Notes under the pieces: generated by a model | Told to the model about the DNA's origin: nothing | The model's input: the letters and a program-made list of their open reading frames with translations, nothing else | Database searches by the model: none | Shown: positions 27,279 to 36,800 of the stretch, piece by piece | Position numbering within the stretch: the stretch's first letter is position 1 | How the letters are laid out: the number at the start of each line of letters is the position of its first letter | NCBI GenBank assembly: GCA_025454405.1 | Contig: JALOON010000088.1 | Coordinates: forward strand, 1-59,088 | DNA: 59,088 bases | Reading direction: 5' to 3' | From: Oscillatoriaceae cyanobacterium Prado104 | GTDB lineage: Bacteria; Cyanobacteriota; Cyanobacteriia; Cyanobacteriales; Microcoleaceae | Program-made: the position numbers and the translations under genes

Positions 27279-27335
27279 GTTTGTAGTGAGGACAAAATTT
27301 CTTAACAATAAGGACGCTCAGTCCTGACTGCAAAC
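27279..27335. repeat. Dispersed inverted repeat in the ACP-ligase gap
   Basis: GTTTGTAGTGAGGAC (from 27279) and AGGACGCTCAGTCCTGACTG (from 27311) are degenerate arms of the family, inside the operon. Confidence 0.7.
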
Positions 27336-27381
27336 ATTACTACCAACCTTACTTATTGCTGACACTCGATCGGACGCGATC

Positions 27382-27651
27382 TTAGTCGGCAGGAGCAGTG
27401 ACTAGCGACTGCTTGCGGCGGGCAAATTTTGCCAGAGAACTGACCGAATCAAAGTTATCGGGGACTATTTCAGTATCTTCGATTTTGATTCCCAAGTTTT
27501 CTTCCAAAAACATTACTAACTCTATCACGTTCATGGAGTCAATAATGCCGTTTTCTAAAAACGAAGCCTCATCGGGATAAGGATAGCCCTTGGTGCTGAA
27601 CAGAATATTTTCAGCAATGTGTTGGCGCAGTAAATCTTCTACTGAATGCAT
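27382..27651 (-). CDS. Acyl/peptidyl carrier protein
   Basis: An 89-residue free-standing carrier protein. The phosphopantetheine site is Ser39 in ENGIIDSMNVIELVMFLE, followed by the typical helix 3 segment GIKIEDTEIVPDNFDSVSSLAKF. The ATG at 27651 is preceded by GGAGG with ideal spacing, which rules out the longer frame to 27666. It lies directly upstream of the AMP-ligase and downstream of the condensation-carrier-thioesterase gene, so it is probably the carrier charged by that ligase. Confidence 0.92.
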   Translation of the reverse strand: MHSVEDLLRQHIAENILFSTKGYPYPDEASFLENGIIDSMNVIELVMFLEENLGIKIEDTEIVPDNFDSVSSLAKFARRKQSLVTAPAD

Positions 27652-27750
27652 AGTAAAACCCTCCAAATTTAATGTGTTTTAGGTGTATTTTTGGCTGAAA
27701 AATCATGCAGGAATTAAACAAAAGTTGGCTTGACATTACCCTAGCGGTAA

Positions 27751-27767
27751 GGTGCGCAGCGCGCACC
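27751..27767. repeat. GGTGCGC/GCGCACC hairpin
   Basis: Exact 7-bp arms around AGC, extended by GTA/TAC flanks, in the gap between the condensation gene and the ACP gene. It resembles a common cyanobacterial repeat of the GTAGGGTGCG type and may cause partial termination within the operon. Confidence 0.6.
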
Positions 27768-27870
27768 CTACATCTAAAGTAGTTGCGTAAGTCCTGCGAT
27801 GCAAGATCGAACTAGATGGCGTGCAAGTACCTGCAATTAAATGCAGGTCTGTTGAGCTAAATGATTGCTG

Positions 27871-30495
27871 TTAGGAAATGATTTTTCGGTCTTGCGAACT
27901 CTGGGCTTGCGCTCGTTCTAAAGCATCCTTTAACTTGGCACCAAGCGCCCCAACTAATGGCTCTTTTAAGATGCTGAGGTGGTCGCCTGAAACGTGGTAA
28001 ATTTCCATGCTTCCAGACACGAGACTATCCCAGCCTAATTCTAGTGGAACATTAGAGGTGGCAGCGTCCTCCCGATCGCTCGCTGAGAAGATAGCCACTC
28101 GACCGGGGTACACTTGGGGTGTATATTTTTTGCAAATTTCAGAAAATGCTTGTCGCGTCGCTATGTGTTTGAGTCTGGCATTCGGAGACTTGCGATCGTC
28201 CTGAGAAGACGCATCTTTTTTCTGCTGGTGGAATCCATGGATTGCGAGTCGATTTTTCAGCTTCTCAATCTTGGAATCGAGCTTTTCTAAAACATAATTA
28301 TGTCGGTGTTTTAAAATCTGATTCCAGTGATATAACAACCGTTCGTGAAAGGGTTTTGGAGTGGAGGCACCGGGTAGAATGGTATCTAAAAAGACTAGCA
28401 AACCAACTTCTCGATTTTGAGCCAGAAGTTGTTGAGCCATTTCAAAAGCTACTATTCCACCCCAAGATAAACCGCCGAGAAAATAAGGCCCTTCTGGCTG
28501 AATGGTTAGTATTTCTTCAATGTAGTGACTCGCTAGTTGCTCTACGGTATCCCAGAGAATTTCTTTCCCCAGTCCGCCTCCCGCCACCAATCCGTAAATG
28601 GGTTGTTCCGCACCCAAATGAGGAATCAGAGGGTAATATATGCCCACACCTTCGCAAAGGAATAGAGGGGGTTTGGCACCCTTGGGTTGAATCTTTGCTA
28701 GCGAAGAATAACCTCGATTCCCAGGTTTTTGAGACAGAATATTAGCCTGTTCTTCGATCGTGGGTGCTTGGAAAATCGTAGCTAAGGGTAGCTCGATATT
28801 GAAGGTTTGTTCAATTTGCTCGCAAAGGCGGACGGCCAGCAGAGAGTAACCTCCCAGAGCGAAGAAATTATCTCTCATCCCGATGGGATGGATGCCTAAA
28901 ACTTGTTCCCAAAGGTAGGTAAGTTGAACTGCCAAATCGTCACCTTCGGCAGGAGCAACGAAGTTTGATGTCTGCTGCGGTGCAACGCTAGTTAAATCTT
29001 CCTGGCTGCGAGACTTTTGGAGGTATTTTCCCGCTCCCAAACGCGGTAAATCTTGCAAAGAAAGCTCGGGATCAGTTACTACACTCTCTAACAATGTTTG
29101 AAAATTTTCTAGCATCTGAGCGATGTTAGTTGCCTCGAACAAATCTGTTTTGTACTGCAGCGCTCCTGTAATTTTTCCTTCTTTTTCTTGAACGGACAGC
29201 GATAAATCGAAATTTGCAATTTCCCGCTCTACATACAGCGCACTTACGGTTAAACCGGCGAGTTCTAAAGACTGATTTGGGGTATTGTGCAAGACGAACA
29301 TGGCTCGCGTCAGGGGCGTGCGAGCTAAATTTGGCAGTTCTGCAATCTTTTGCAAGGGAAAATCTTGGTAGAAATTAGCCCCTGATGAAACTTGGCTGAC
29401 TCGACTCAGCAGTTCTCGAAAACTTGGGTTTCCCGACAAGTCGGCACGCAGCACTACTACATTATTAAAGTATCCAATCAGCTTTTTGCTATCAGCCCGA
29501 TGGCGACCGGCAACCGGCGAACAGACAAGCATATCTTCTTGCTCTGTATATTGATAAAGCAAAGTATTAAATGCTGTCAGTAAGGTGACGAATAGCGAAA
29601 CACCTTGTTGGTAACTGAGTTTTTTGAGTGCGTCTGTCAGGAGTTCGGATAGCTCGATAGATTGACAGCCTCCTCGATAGGATGGAGAGGTGGGACGCGG
29701 GTAGTCTAGAGGTAATTCGAGAGCTGGAACATTACCGCTTAGCTGCTGTTTCCAGTAGTCAAGTTGAGATGAGAGGATTTCACCTTGCAGCCACTGTCGT
29801 TGGGTGTGGGCAAAATCAGCATACTGCACGGATAACTCGGTCAGTGGCGAAGGTTGCTGGGTAGAATAGGCTTCATAAAGTACGCCCAGTTCTCGCAGAA
29901 ATACGCTGTGAGACCAGCCATCAAAAATCATGTGGTGTACTGTTCGGATCAGTACATATTCTGCTTCGGCTAGGCGCAGAAGTTTGATGCGCCACAGCGG
30001 TATTTTTTCCAGATCGAAAGGTTGTTCGGCATCTTCGACAGCCAGTTTCTGAGCTTGTAATTCCCGCTGCTGGCCCGGCAATTCTTGCAAGTCTATTAAT
30101 GGTAGCTGCAGATCTATCTTTGGTGATATGACCTGGATTGGTTGCCCGTCTACTATTGAAAAAGTGGTGCGCAAAATCTCGTGTCGCCGAGCAATTTCTG
30201 CCAAGCTTTGTTCTAGTGCGGCGGTATTGAGTAAACCTGTAAGTTTAAAGCAATGCAGGATGTTATGAACGGAGGTACCTGGCTGCAATTGTTCGAGAAA
30301 CCACAACCGTTCTTGATTGAAGGAAAGGGAGAGGTTTCGATCGCGCGATACATGCTGAATTGGTGGAGCTTGATTTTGTAACCTGACGTTGTTTCTGACA
30401 TTCAGCCAGAAATTAGAAGGTTGTTGGTCTCGAGCTTCAAGTGTTTTATCTTGGCTGAGAGCTTGAACTGATGAGCGGTTAGAGGTAGTTTGCAC
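27871..30495 (-). CDS. NRPS-like protein: condensation - carrier - thioesterase
   Basis: The 874-residue protein has a condensation domain (about 52-480) with active-site HHMIFDG (187-193) and the conserved LSFNQERLWFLEQL opening. A carrier domain follows, with Ser551 in FFALGGYSLLAVRL, and a type I thioesterase (about 598-860) with nucleophile Ser677 in GGLSWGGIVAFE and a late catalytic His in SGDHLSIL. There is no adenylation domain, so the carrier must be charged in trans. The start is GTG 30495 with GGGAG upstream. It is the first gene of the operon with ACP, AMP-ligase, AsnB and NadE. Its carrier-thioesterase half closely matches that of the protein encoded at 49.9-52.7 kb. Confidence 0.93.
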   Translation of the reverse strand: MQTTSNRSSVQALSQDKTLEARDQQPSNFWLNVRNNVRLQNQAPPIQHVSRDRNLSLSFNQERLWFLEQLQPGTSVHNILHCFKLTGLLNTAALEQSLAEIARRHEILRTTFSIVDGQPIQVISPKIDLQLPLIDLQELPGQQRELQAQKLAVEDAEQPFDLEKIPLWRIKLLRLAEAEYVLIRTVHHMIFDGWSHSVFLRELGVLYEAYSTQQPSPLTELSVQYADFAHTQRQWLQGEILSSQLDYWKQQLSGNVPALELPLDYPRPTSPSYRGGCQSIELSELLTDALKKLSYQQGVSLFVTLLTAFNTLLYQYTEQEDMLVCSPVAGRHRADSKKLIGYFNNVVVLRADLSGNPSFRELLSRVSQVSSGANFYQDFPLQKIAELPNLARTPLTRAMFVLHNTPNQSLELAGLTVSALYVEREIANFDLSLSVQEKEGKITGALQYKTDLFEATNIAQMLENFQTLLESVVTDPELSLQDLPRLGAGKYLQKSRSQEDLTSVAPQQTSNFVAPAEGDDLAVQLTYLWEQVLGIHPIGMRDNFFALGGYSLLAVRLCEQIEQTFNIELPLATIFQAPTIEEQANILSQKPGNRGYSSLAKIQPKGAKPPLFLCEGVGIYYPLIPHLGAEQPIYGLVAGGGLGKEILWDTVEQLASHYIEEILTIQPEGPYFLGGLSWGGIVAFEMAQQLLAQNREVGLLVFLDTILPGASTPKPFHERLLYHWNQILKHRHNYVLEKLDSKIEKLKNRLAIHGFHQQKKDASSQDDRKSPNARLKHIATRQAFSEICKKYTPQVYPGRVAIFSASDREDAATSNVPLELGWDSLVSGSMEIYHVSGDHLSILKEPLVGALGAKLKDALERAQAQSSQDRKIIS

Positions 30496-31289
30496 TTCGA
30501 TAGACTCCCGATCGTGTATGGAAATGTTAAGGGTTTTGGCCTCGGTGGTTTTGGAAACAACAAATTTTCAGACAACAAAGTTTGCCTGAGAAAGTTTGCC
30601 TGAGTAGGTTGCTCAGGAGAGAGGTCGATATATTGCAGAAACGAGGAGTTATGAAAAAAATGTTAAAACTTTGTTGTCAGCTATACGGACTTTCCCTGCA
30701 ATATGTATTAGACAAGTAAACTATACATGCGTGTTGTTTGGCAATAGTTTGAAAAAAAATTTATAATCAACCGGACATTTACGCAGAAACACAAAGAATA
30801 TGTAAAATTAAAATCATCTTCAAATATATCGCTACTAAAAGTGATATAATATGTGCTTAAATATTTTTACATACAAAAATTAAGAAAGTTGTATTTTTTT
30901 CTGTCTGCAAAAAATAGCTCAATGAAAAAATACGATTCGGCAAGCAATATGGGCAAGAAATAGCAGTTATCTAAAACCTTGCTATACCATTTATCGAGGA
31001 GTTTCTTGGAATTGTATTCGCTAGGTACTAGCTACTGTTGCACGATTTGGGAGAAAGGCGATACATACAGCGCTGGAAGTTTTTTTTTAACGATCGCCTC
31101 AAGCATGTGTATCTTCAGATTAAAGAACAAAGCATTTGTCAAAAAGTGACTCAATCTGCTGGCGAGCATGCGGGTAAGGAAATTACCTGTCGGTAGGTTT
31201 GTCCTTGTTTTTAGAAGCGGTAGCAAACGATATCGACAAAAATTGAGAAGATAGTGACGTATCCTCTCTAAAGATTCAATCAGGCAAAG
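30496..31289. promoter_or_regulatory. 794-bp AT-rich divergent promoter region
   Basis: The region separates the biosynthetic operon (minus) from an alpha/beta hydrolase gene (plus). A direct repeat AAGTTTGCCTGAG occurs twice near 30577-30604, and CCTGAG..CTCAGG forms a small hairpin. The 30740-30960 part is strongly AT-rich. The operon promoter should lie just right of 30495. No large gene is seen; a 22-codon ORF is listed separately. Confidence 0.4.
30651..30719 (+). CDS. Possible 22-residue leader peptide
   Basis: An ATG at 30651 is preceded 5 bp upstream by GAGGAG and opens a 22-codon frame (MKKMLKLCCQLYGLSLQYVL..). It is basic at the start, contains Cys-Cys, and ends at TAA 717-719 of the line. 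It could be a chance ORF. The good ribosome binding site is the only support. Confidence 0.25.
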   Translation: MKKMLKLCCQLYGLSLQYVLDK

Positions 31290-32948
31290 ATGAGTATCAG
31301 ACCAACTTTCAGATGGCTGTCATCGGTGGCAAGTATTTTAAGCGCGATCGCGATCGGCACTTTTGGCGGCATCATTCATCCTGCAAAAGCAGCGGAAACA
31401 GTTGTCATCCGCAAAGGCATTTTCCAATCGTCAATATCGGTGGCCGATTTGCGGGAATTGGCGACAACGGGAAAAGTCCCCGACAGGCTGCAATCTTACG
31501 CCAATATGCTGTCGCCCCAACAGCGGAGTCAAGTTTTTGCAGCGCTGCAAGCCAAAATTCCGCTAAATGTTGTCGGCTTGAGCAATTTGCTGAATACTCA
31601 AATCGGCAGTGCAATCCTCAAGGATCTGTCTGCAGCGCTGCCGAGGCGCGACGGCGCAGGTGTGGAAGCGCTGCGGGCGGCCCTGGTATTGGGGGCGGGC
31701 GCGCCGGAAGGCTTGTCGGTATTGAGTTTTCTCGAAAATTATCCGGGCGGGCGGGTTGTGGTGGATCTCGATCGCGCTTTTGCGGTTTTGAGTAGTTTGA
31801 ATGTGGGTTTTTGGCAAACTCAGCGGTTTATGGCCGCGATCGCGCCTCAATTGGCCCCCCGCACCCCCCAGCTAAATTTGCCTCTGGATGCCACTAAACC
31901 GGGCCCGCACGCGGTGCAAGTGACAAATTTGGAGTTTAACGATACCGCACGAAACAGGCGGATTCCTGTCGATATTTACTCGTCGGCAGCGGCGACAAGC
32001 GACAAACCCGCGATCGTGTTTTCTCACGGATTGGGTTCGGTACGCACGGATTTGCTCTATTTGGCCCAACATTTAGCGTCTCACGGCTATGTTGTAGTTG
32101 CTTTGGAACATCCGGGAAGTAACGCTACTAACACGAATGCCGCGATCGCGGGACAATCGCGCTTGCTAGCACCTCAAGAGTTTTTAAATCGCCCTAAAGA
32201 CATCAGTTTTGTGTTAGATGAATTGGCAAAAATCAACCAAACTGATGCTAATTTGCGGGGCAAAATTGCGAGCGATCGAGCGATGGTAATCGGCTATTCT
32301 TTTGGTGGCGCGACGGCTTTATCTTTAGCTGGTGCCGAATTGCAATTGAACAATCTCAGACAGCGCTGTCAGGCAGATTTGATTGCATTGAGTTTGGGAG
32401 AAGGCATTCAGTGTTCGGCTGCCGGACTCCCGGAAGAACGCTATCAACTGCGAGATCCCAGAATTAAAAGGGCGATCTCGATGAATCCTACAACATCTTT
32501 ATTATTTGGAGAAACGGGTTTGAGTGCGATTCAAATTCCAACCTTAATAGTTGCTGCTTCTGCTGATAAAACTACTCCGGCTTTAAACGAACAAATTGCA
32601 GGTTTTCCCAAAATTCCCTCTCCGAAATGGCTGGTTGGTTTTGTCGGCGGCACTCACTTAAGCGTGAAAGATCCGAGTACAACTTTAGACCAAGTTGGCA
32701 GGCCGAGTACAGTAATTAGTGGAGATGAAGTTGTGGGCGATCGGGCTGTTAGCATTCGCAACTATATTAAAGCTGTAAGTTTGGCAATGGCGGCTCAAAT
32801 GACGGCGGAAGCTGATAAGTATGCAGTGTTTTTAACGCCGGAATACGCGCAGTTAGCTTCGACACCGGAAATTCCAGTGCGCTTGGTAACGGAGATTCCT
32901 CCTGAAGCTAATGCTGTAGTGCAAAGTTTTATCCAGCAGAATAAGTAG
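31290..32948 (+). CDS. Exported alpha/beta hydrolase with N-terminal DUF1400 domain
   Basis: The 552-residue product has a signal peptide (hydrophobic ASILSAIAIGTFGGIIHPAKA, cleavage near AKAAE). A DUF1400 domain follows (about 40-160: VADLRELATTGKVPDRLQSY, LSFLENYPGGRVVVDL), then an alpha/beta-hydrolase domain with the nucleophile elbow GYSFGGATA and HGLGSVRTD oxyanion-region glycine. The Asp (ADKTTPALN) and His (GGTHLSVKD) of the triad are recognisable. This cyanobacterial family is lipase/dienelactone hydrolase-like and periplasmic; substrates are unknown. It is divergent from the NRPS-like operon. Confidence 0.9.
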   Translation: MSIRPTFRWLSSVASILSAIAIGTFGGIIHPAKAAETVVIRKGIFQSSISVADLRELATTGKVPDRLQSYANMLSPQQRSQVFAALQAKIPLNVVGLSNLLNTQIGSAILKDLSAALPRRDGAGVEALRAALVLGAGAPEGLSVLSFLENYPGGRVVVDLDRAFAVLSSLNVGFWQTQRFMAAIAPQLAPRTPQLNLPLDATKPGPHAVQVTNLEFNDTARNRRIPVDIYSSAAATSDKPAIVFSHGLGSVRTDLLYLAQHLASHGYVVVALEHPGSNATNTNAAIAGQSRLLAPQEFLNRPKDISFVLDELAKINQTDANLRGKIASDRAMVIGYSFGGATALSLAGAELQLNNLRQRCQADLIALSLGEGIQCSAAGLPEERYQLRDPRIKRAISMNPTTSLLFGETGLSAIQIPTLIVAASADKTTPALNEQIAGFPKIPSPKWLVGFVGGTHLSVKDPSTTLDQVGRPSTVISGDEVVGDRAVSIRNYIKAVSLAMAAQMTAEADKYAVFLTPEYAQLASTPEIPVRLVTEIPPEANAVVQSFIQQNK

Positions 32949-32961
32949 GCGCTATTTACCC

Positions 32962-33134
32962 GTTCGTAGTGAGGACTTTAGTCCGCATTTAGCTGGGATT
33001 ATACAGCATTTTTCACGTATCTAAGGTACACAGAAACTCCAGAAACCCGGTTTCTTAAAGAAACCGGGTTTCTCGCTGTGCCTCACTCTCCTTGCAATCT
33101 GCTGTAATAAAGAACTTAAGTCCTTACTACAAAC
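32962..33134. repeat. Dispersed inverted repeat split by another palindrome
   Basis: The left arm GTTCGTAGTGAGGACTTTAG (from 32962) and right arm AACTTAAGTCCTTACTACAA (ending 33134) are about 125 bp apart instead of the usual 10-20. The extra DNA contains the palindrome at 33041-33073, suggesting a nested insertion. Confidence 0.75.
33041..33073. repeat. Perfect 33-bp palindrome AGAAACCCGGTTTCTT
   Basis: Two exact 16-bp arms with a single central base. It belongs to the GAAACCGGG family found as 67-68 bp elements at 49291, 49368 and 58606. Confidence 0.85.
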
Positions 33135-33189
33135 ATTACTACAAACATTAGGAATATTGTTGTACAAAGGGCGATCGCCCTCGCACTTC

Positions 33190-33849
33190 TCAAGTAATAC
33201 TGTCCGGATCGATATTAAGTTCTCTGAGTTTTTGAGCTAAAATTTGTGCTTTTTGTTCGGCTGCGAGACTGCGTTGTTCGGCTTCTAGGCGAAGTCGATC
33301 GGCCTCTTGGCACCGTTGTTGTTCCTCCTGAATGCGCTCTTCAGGAGTCAGCAACTTTTGGCCTTGTTCGTCATACCAATACAGCCACTCGCGCCTAATT
33401 CCTTGATAAGTTCCGATCTCCCGTCCCAATCCTAAATTAATTTCTGGCATCCAGACGGGATTTCCTGACAGCAATTCATATTTTCCCCCTGACAATCGAT
33501 ACAGTTCTAAGGGAGCTTTGCGGACGCGACGGGGATTGTAAATTGCATAATACAATACTCCCAATTCAGCATATTTTCGCTTTTTGCTACTGTATTCCCC
33601 GCGATATGTTTGCGAGACAACTTCCAAAACAAAAATCGGTATTACTTGTTCTTCCCACAGCACGTAACTGAGGCGCAATTGTGAGTCGATAAATCTATGG
33701 ACTCCCAAACTCAAGAAACCGTCGGGGACAATGGGCGGTTTGAATTCGTCGTAATAAATCGCCATGTCTGCACCAAAATACCAATCTTGGCGATCGACCC
33801 AAATCAGCGCGAGAATGGCTTCGAGTAAGGTACATAGAGGTTTCGCCAA
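33190..33849 (-). CDS. Uma2 family protein, module copy B
   Basis: The 219-residue protein is a Uma2 (PD-(D/E)XK fold) member: DWYFGADMAIYYDEFKPP, PDGFLSLGV, PIFVLEVVSQTYRGEY..KK..YAELGVLYYAIYNP, ending in a Gln/Glu/Arg-rich coiled tail (QQRCQEADRLRLEAEQRS) that is common in cyanobacterial Uma2 proteins. It starts at TTG 33849, only 21 bp after the WD40 gene stop. Relative to usual family members the first 30 or so residues appear missing. Its gene pair with the upstream WD40 protein duplicates the pair at 37853-42266. Confidence 0.82.
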   Translation of the reverse strand: MAKPLCTLLEAILALIWVDRQDWYFGADMAIYYDEFKPPIVPDGFLSLGVHRFIDSQLRLSYVLWEEQVIPIFVLEVVSQTYRGEYSSKKRKYAELGVLYYAIYNPRRVRKAPLELYRLSGGKYELLSGNPVWMPEINLGLGREIGTYQGIRREWLYWYDEQGQKLLTPEERIQEEQQRCQEADRLRLEAEQRSLAAEQKAQILAQKLRELNIDPDSIT

Positions 33850-33870
33850 CGCTAAATTAATTGTAATTAC

Positions 33871-36800
33871 TTAATTGACGGTGCGATCGCACAAAGATCG
33901 ATCGCTCTCTTCCAACTCCGTACTCGCCCGTAAATAATCCCGCACCCAATTGCAACCAACAGCCAAAACTCGATCGATATCGTTGCCTTGTTGTAAGTCC
34001 CAGAGAATCGCAGTTTTGTCTTCCGCCGCCGAGGCAAGGGTTTTGCCATCCGGACTGAAAGCCAGGGAACGAATGCCGCCAGTATGCCCGATTAAGGTAA
34101 ACTGCAACTCGCCATCTCGCCGCCATATTTGAATCATTCCCTCATCGTTAGCTGCGGCAATGAATTGGCCGTCAGGACTCAGCTTTGCCGTCCAAGTTTC
34201 GGCAGATGATTTGAACTGAATGCTGTTAAGTAATTCACCTTTGAGATTCCAGAATTTGAGGGTGTTGTCTCTACTTCCAGACATAATTGTTTTGCCACCA
34301 GCAGTGAAGGCAACTGTATAACTCATTTCACTGTGACCGACAATTGTTCTTAGCAACTTCCCATCTTGTTGCCACAATCGGATAGTTTTATCTCCACTGG
34401 TTGAGGCCAGTAGCTTGCCATCAGGACTAAATGCGATTCCCCAGACTCCAGCTTGATGCCCTTTGAGGGTGGCAATTTGGGTACCGTCTAACCGCCATAA
34501 TTTAATCGTGCGATCGTTACTAGCAGAAGCCAGGATATTACCTTGAGGGCTAAAAGCTACTCGATGAATCTCTCCCTGATGCCCTCTGAGAGTTCTTAGC
34601 AACGTCCCGTCAGGCCGCCACAGCCGCACTAACTTATCTCCAGCAACCGCAACGATTTCACTGTTGGGGCTAAAAGCAATCCCGCCATAGGGGGAATTGC
34701 GCCCGGCCATCCGGGCTTGCAAACTGCCATCGCGCCGCCAAACGATGACTTCATCGGGGTTTACCGAAGCCAGCAGCTTGCCGTCGGGACTAAACGCCAC
34801 TCCCCACACCCCAGTGTCGTGTCCTAACAGGCGAGTTAACAAAGGATGGCGCAACCGCCACAGCTTCACCCTACCGTCCCAAGAGGCAGAAGCCAGGGTG
34901 TCGCCGTCAGATGTGAAGGCGAGGGCGGTGATTCTGCTGTCGTGGGCTTTCATGCCAGTCAGGAAGGTGTAGCTATCATTCCTCACCCAAAGATTGATGG
35001 TTTTATCCTCAGCAGCCGAAGCTAGAATTTTCCCGTCGGGCTGAAACGCTACTGCGGTAACTGCGCCTTTGTGTTCGCTAAGGGTATCTAACAAAGTGCC
35101 GTCGCGCCGCCATATTTTAATTTTCCCATTTCCCATGCCAACGGCAAAACTCTGACCGTCAGGACTAAAAGCAAAACTGGTGACAGGCACTTTTGTGTCT
35201 GTGAAGGTTCTCAACACGGTCCCGTCTTTGCGCCACAGCCTTACTGTCCCGTCGTTGCTGGTAGAAGCAATTAATGTACCGTCAGGGCTGAATTTAACTT
35301 GTTTGACAGCGGCTTGATGCCCGATTAAGGTTTTGAGAAACTTGCCATCAGATTGCCACAGTTTTACCGTAGAGTCAGCACTAGCGGAAACCAGCAATTC
35401 ACCATCCGGGCTGAAATTGAGATCGACAACACCAGCCTGATGACCGACGAGGGTATGCAGTAGAGTGCCATCTCGCTGCCAAAGTTTAATTGTCGAGTCG
35501 CCACCGCCGGAAGCAATTACCCGATTGTCAGGACTGATGGTAACTCTGGTGACGTATCCTTGAGAACCTTTCCACTTTGCCAACAGCGTTCCGTCCAAAG
35601 CGTACAGTTGAATGTCATTATTACCGCCGATCGCGATCGTCCTGCCATCAGCGCCCAAATCAAAACCTGTAATTCCTGCGCCTTGGATGCCAAAGCGATT
35701 GTACTCAACAGCACTGTAAATCGCCCGCCGCAGTGCCGATTCAACTATAGTTTGGGTTTCTTTTTCTGTTGTGCCTAATTTTTGCAGTTCTTTCCGGGCT
35801 TTCAGGGCTTGAATCAGTCCATCTAACCGCCGGTCTAGGGCAATCAGTGCTTCGGAATATCTGACAATGCTTTGGATTTTTGCTTTAGTTTCATTGCGCT
35901 GGCTTGCTAGGGCGACGCGATACTGCGACACAGCGATGGTTGCCGACCCGCAACTAACCATCAAGGCTGCGCTGAGTGCGGCAATGAAGAATTTTTGGCG
36001 TTTGGCACTTTTTCGCACTTCTTTCAGTCGCGCTTCCACTTCCTGAAGTCTTGCTGCTTCTAAAGCTTGTTGGGTTTCTTTTCTATCTAATTCTTCACTA
36101 TGAGCTAAAAACTGATAATCTAAATCGCTTAAACTTTTTCCCCGCGCCCATTCTCGAGCTTCTTGCAAGGCTTGCCCGCGCAACAGTCGCGATTCATCTT
36201 GCTGTTTGGTTGCGTTCCAAGCATCCAATAATTGCGAGTAGGGACGCAGACAATTTAATTGTTTTTCTACCCATTCTAGGTTGAAGACTTTTTGATAAAT
36301 GCGGTTTTTGACGCGCAAATAATTATGATTTTTGACAACTAAACCCGACAGGATTAATTCAGTTTGTTCGCGACTGTCATCGGTAGCGATCCCCCCTGCC
36401 CCCCTTAAGAAGGGGGGTTCTGAGAGTTCCCCCGGCCTTAAGAAGGGGGGTTCTGAGAGTTCCCCCGGCCTTAAGAAGGGGGGTTCTGAATATTCTTGTT
36501 CCCCCCTGACAAAGGGCGGTTCTGAATATTCCTCTTCCTCCCTGACAAAGCGGGGTTCTGAATATTCCTCTTCCTCCCTAACAAAGCGGGGTTCTGAATA
36601 TTCTTGTCCCCCCCCTTGATAAGGGGGGGTTAGGGGGGGATCGGATCGCAAGATTTGCTGGTAAATCCCCAACAATCGGGCGGCGCGTTCTTGATTGCGG
36701 AGAATGCGATCGCGAATTGTTCTTAAATGTTCCGGTTCATCCTGACTTTCCCAGTGGTCGGTGATGTATTTGCGGACTATTGACTCTATCCAAAATCCCT

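Noticed and set aside
36332..36619. Plus-strand ORF with repeated KKGGSE peptides
   Set aside because: It is the antisense reading of the in-frame repeat array in the WD40 gene.
36391..36644. CRISPR-like regular repeats
   Set aside because: The units are contiguous 33/36-bp tandem copies without unique spacers and are translated in frame.
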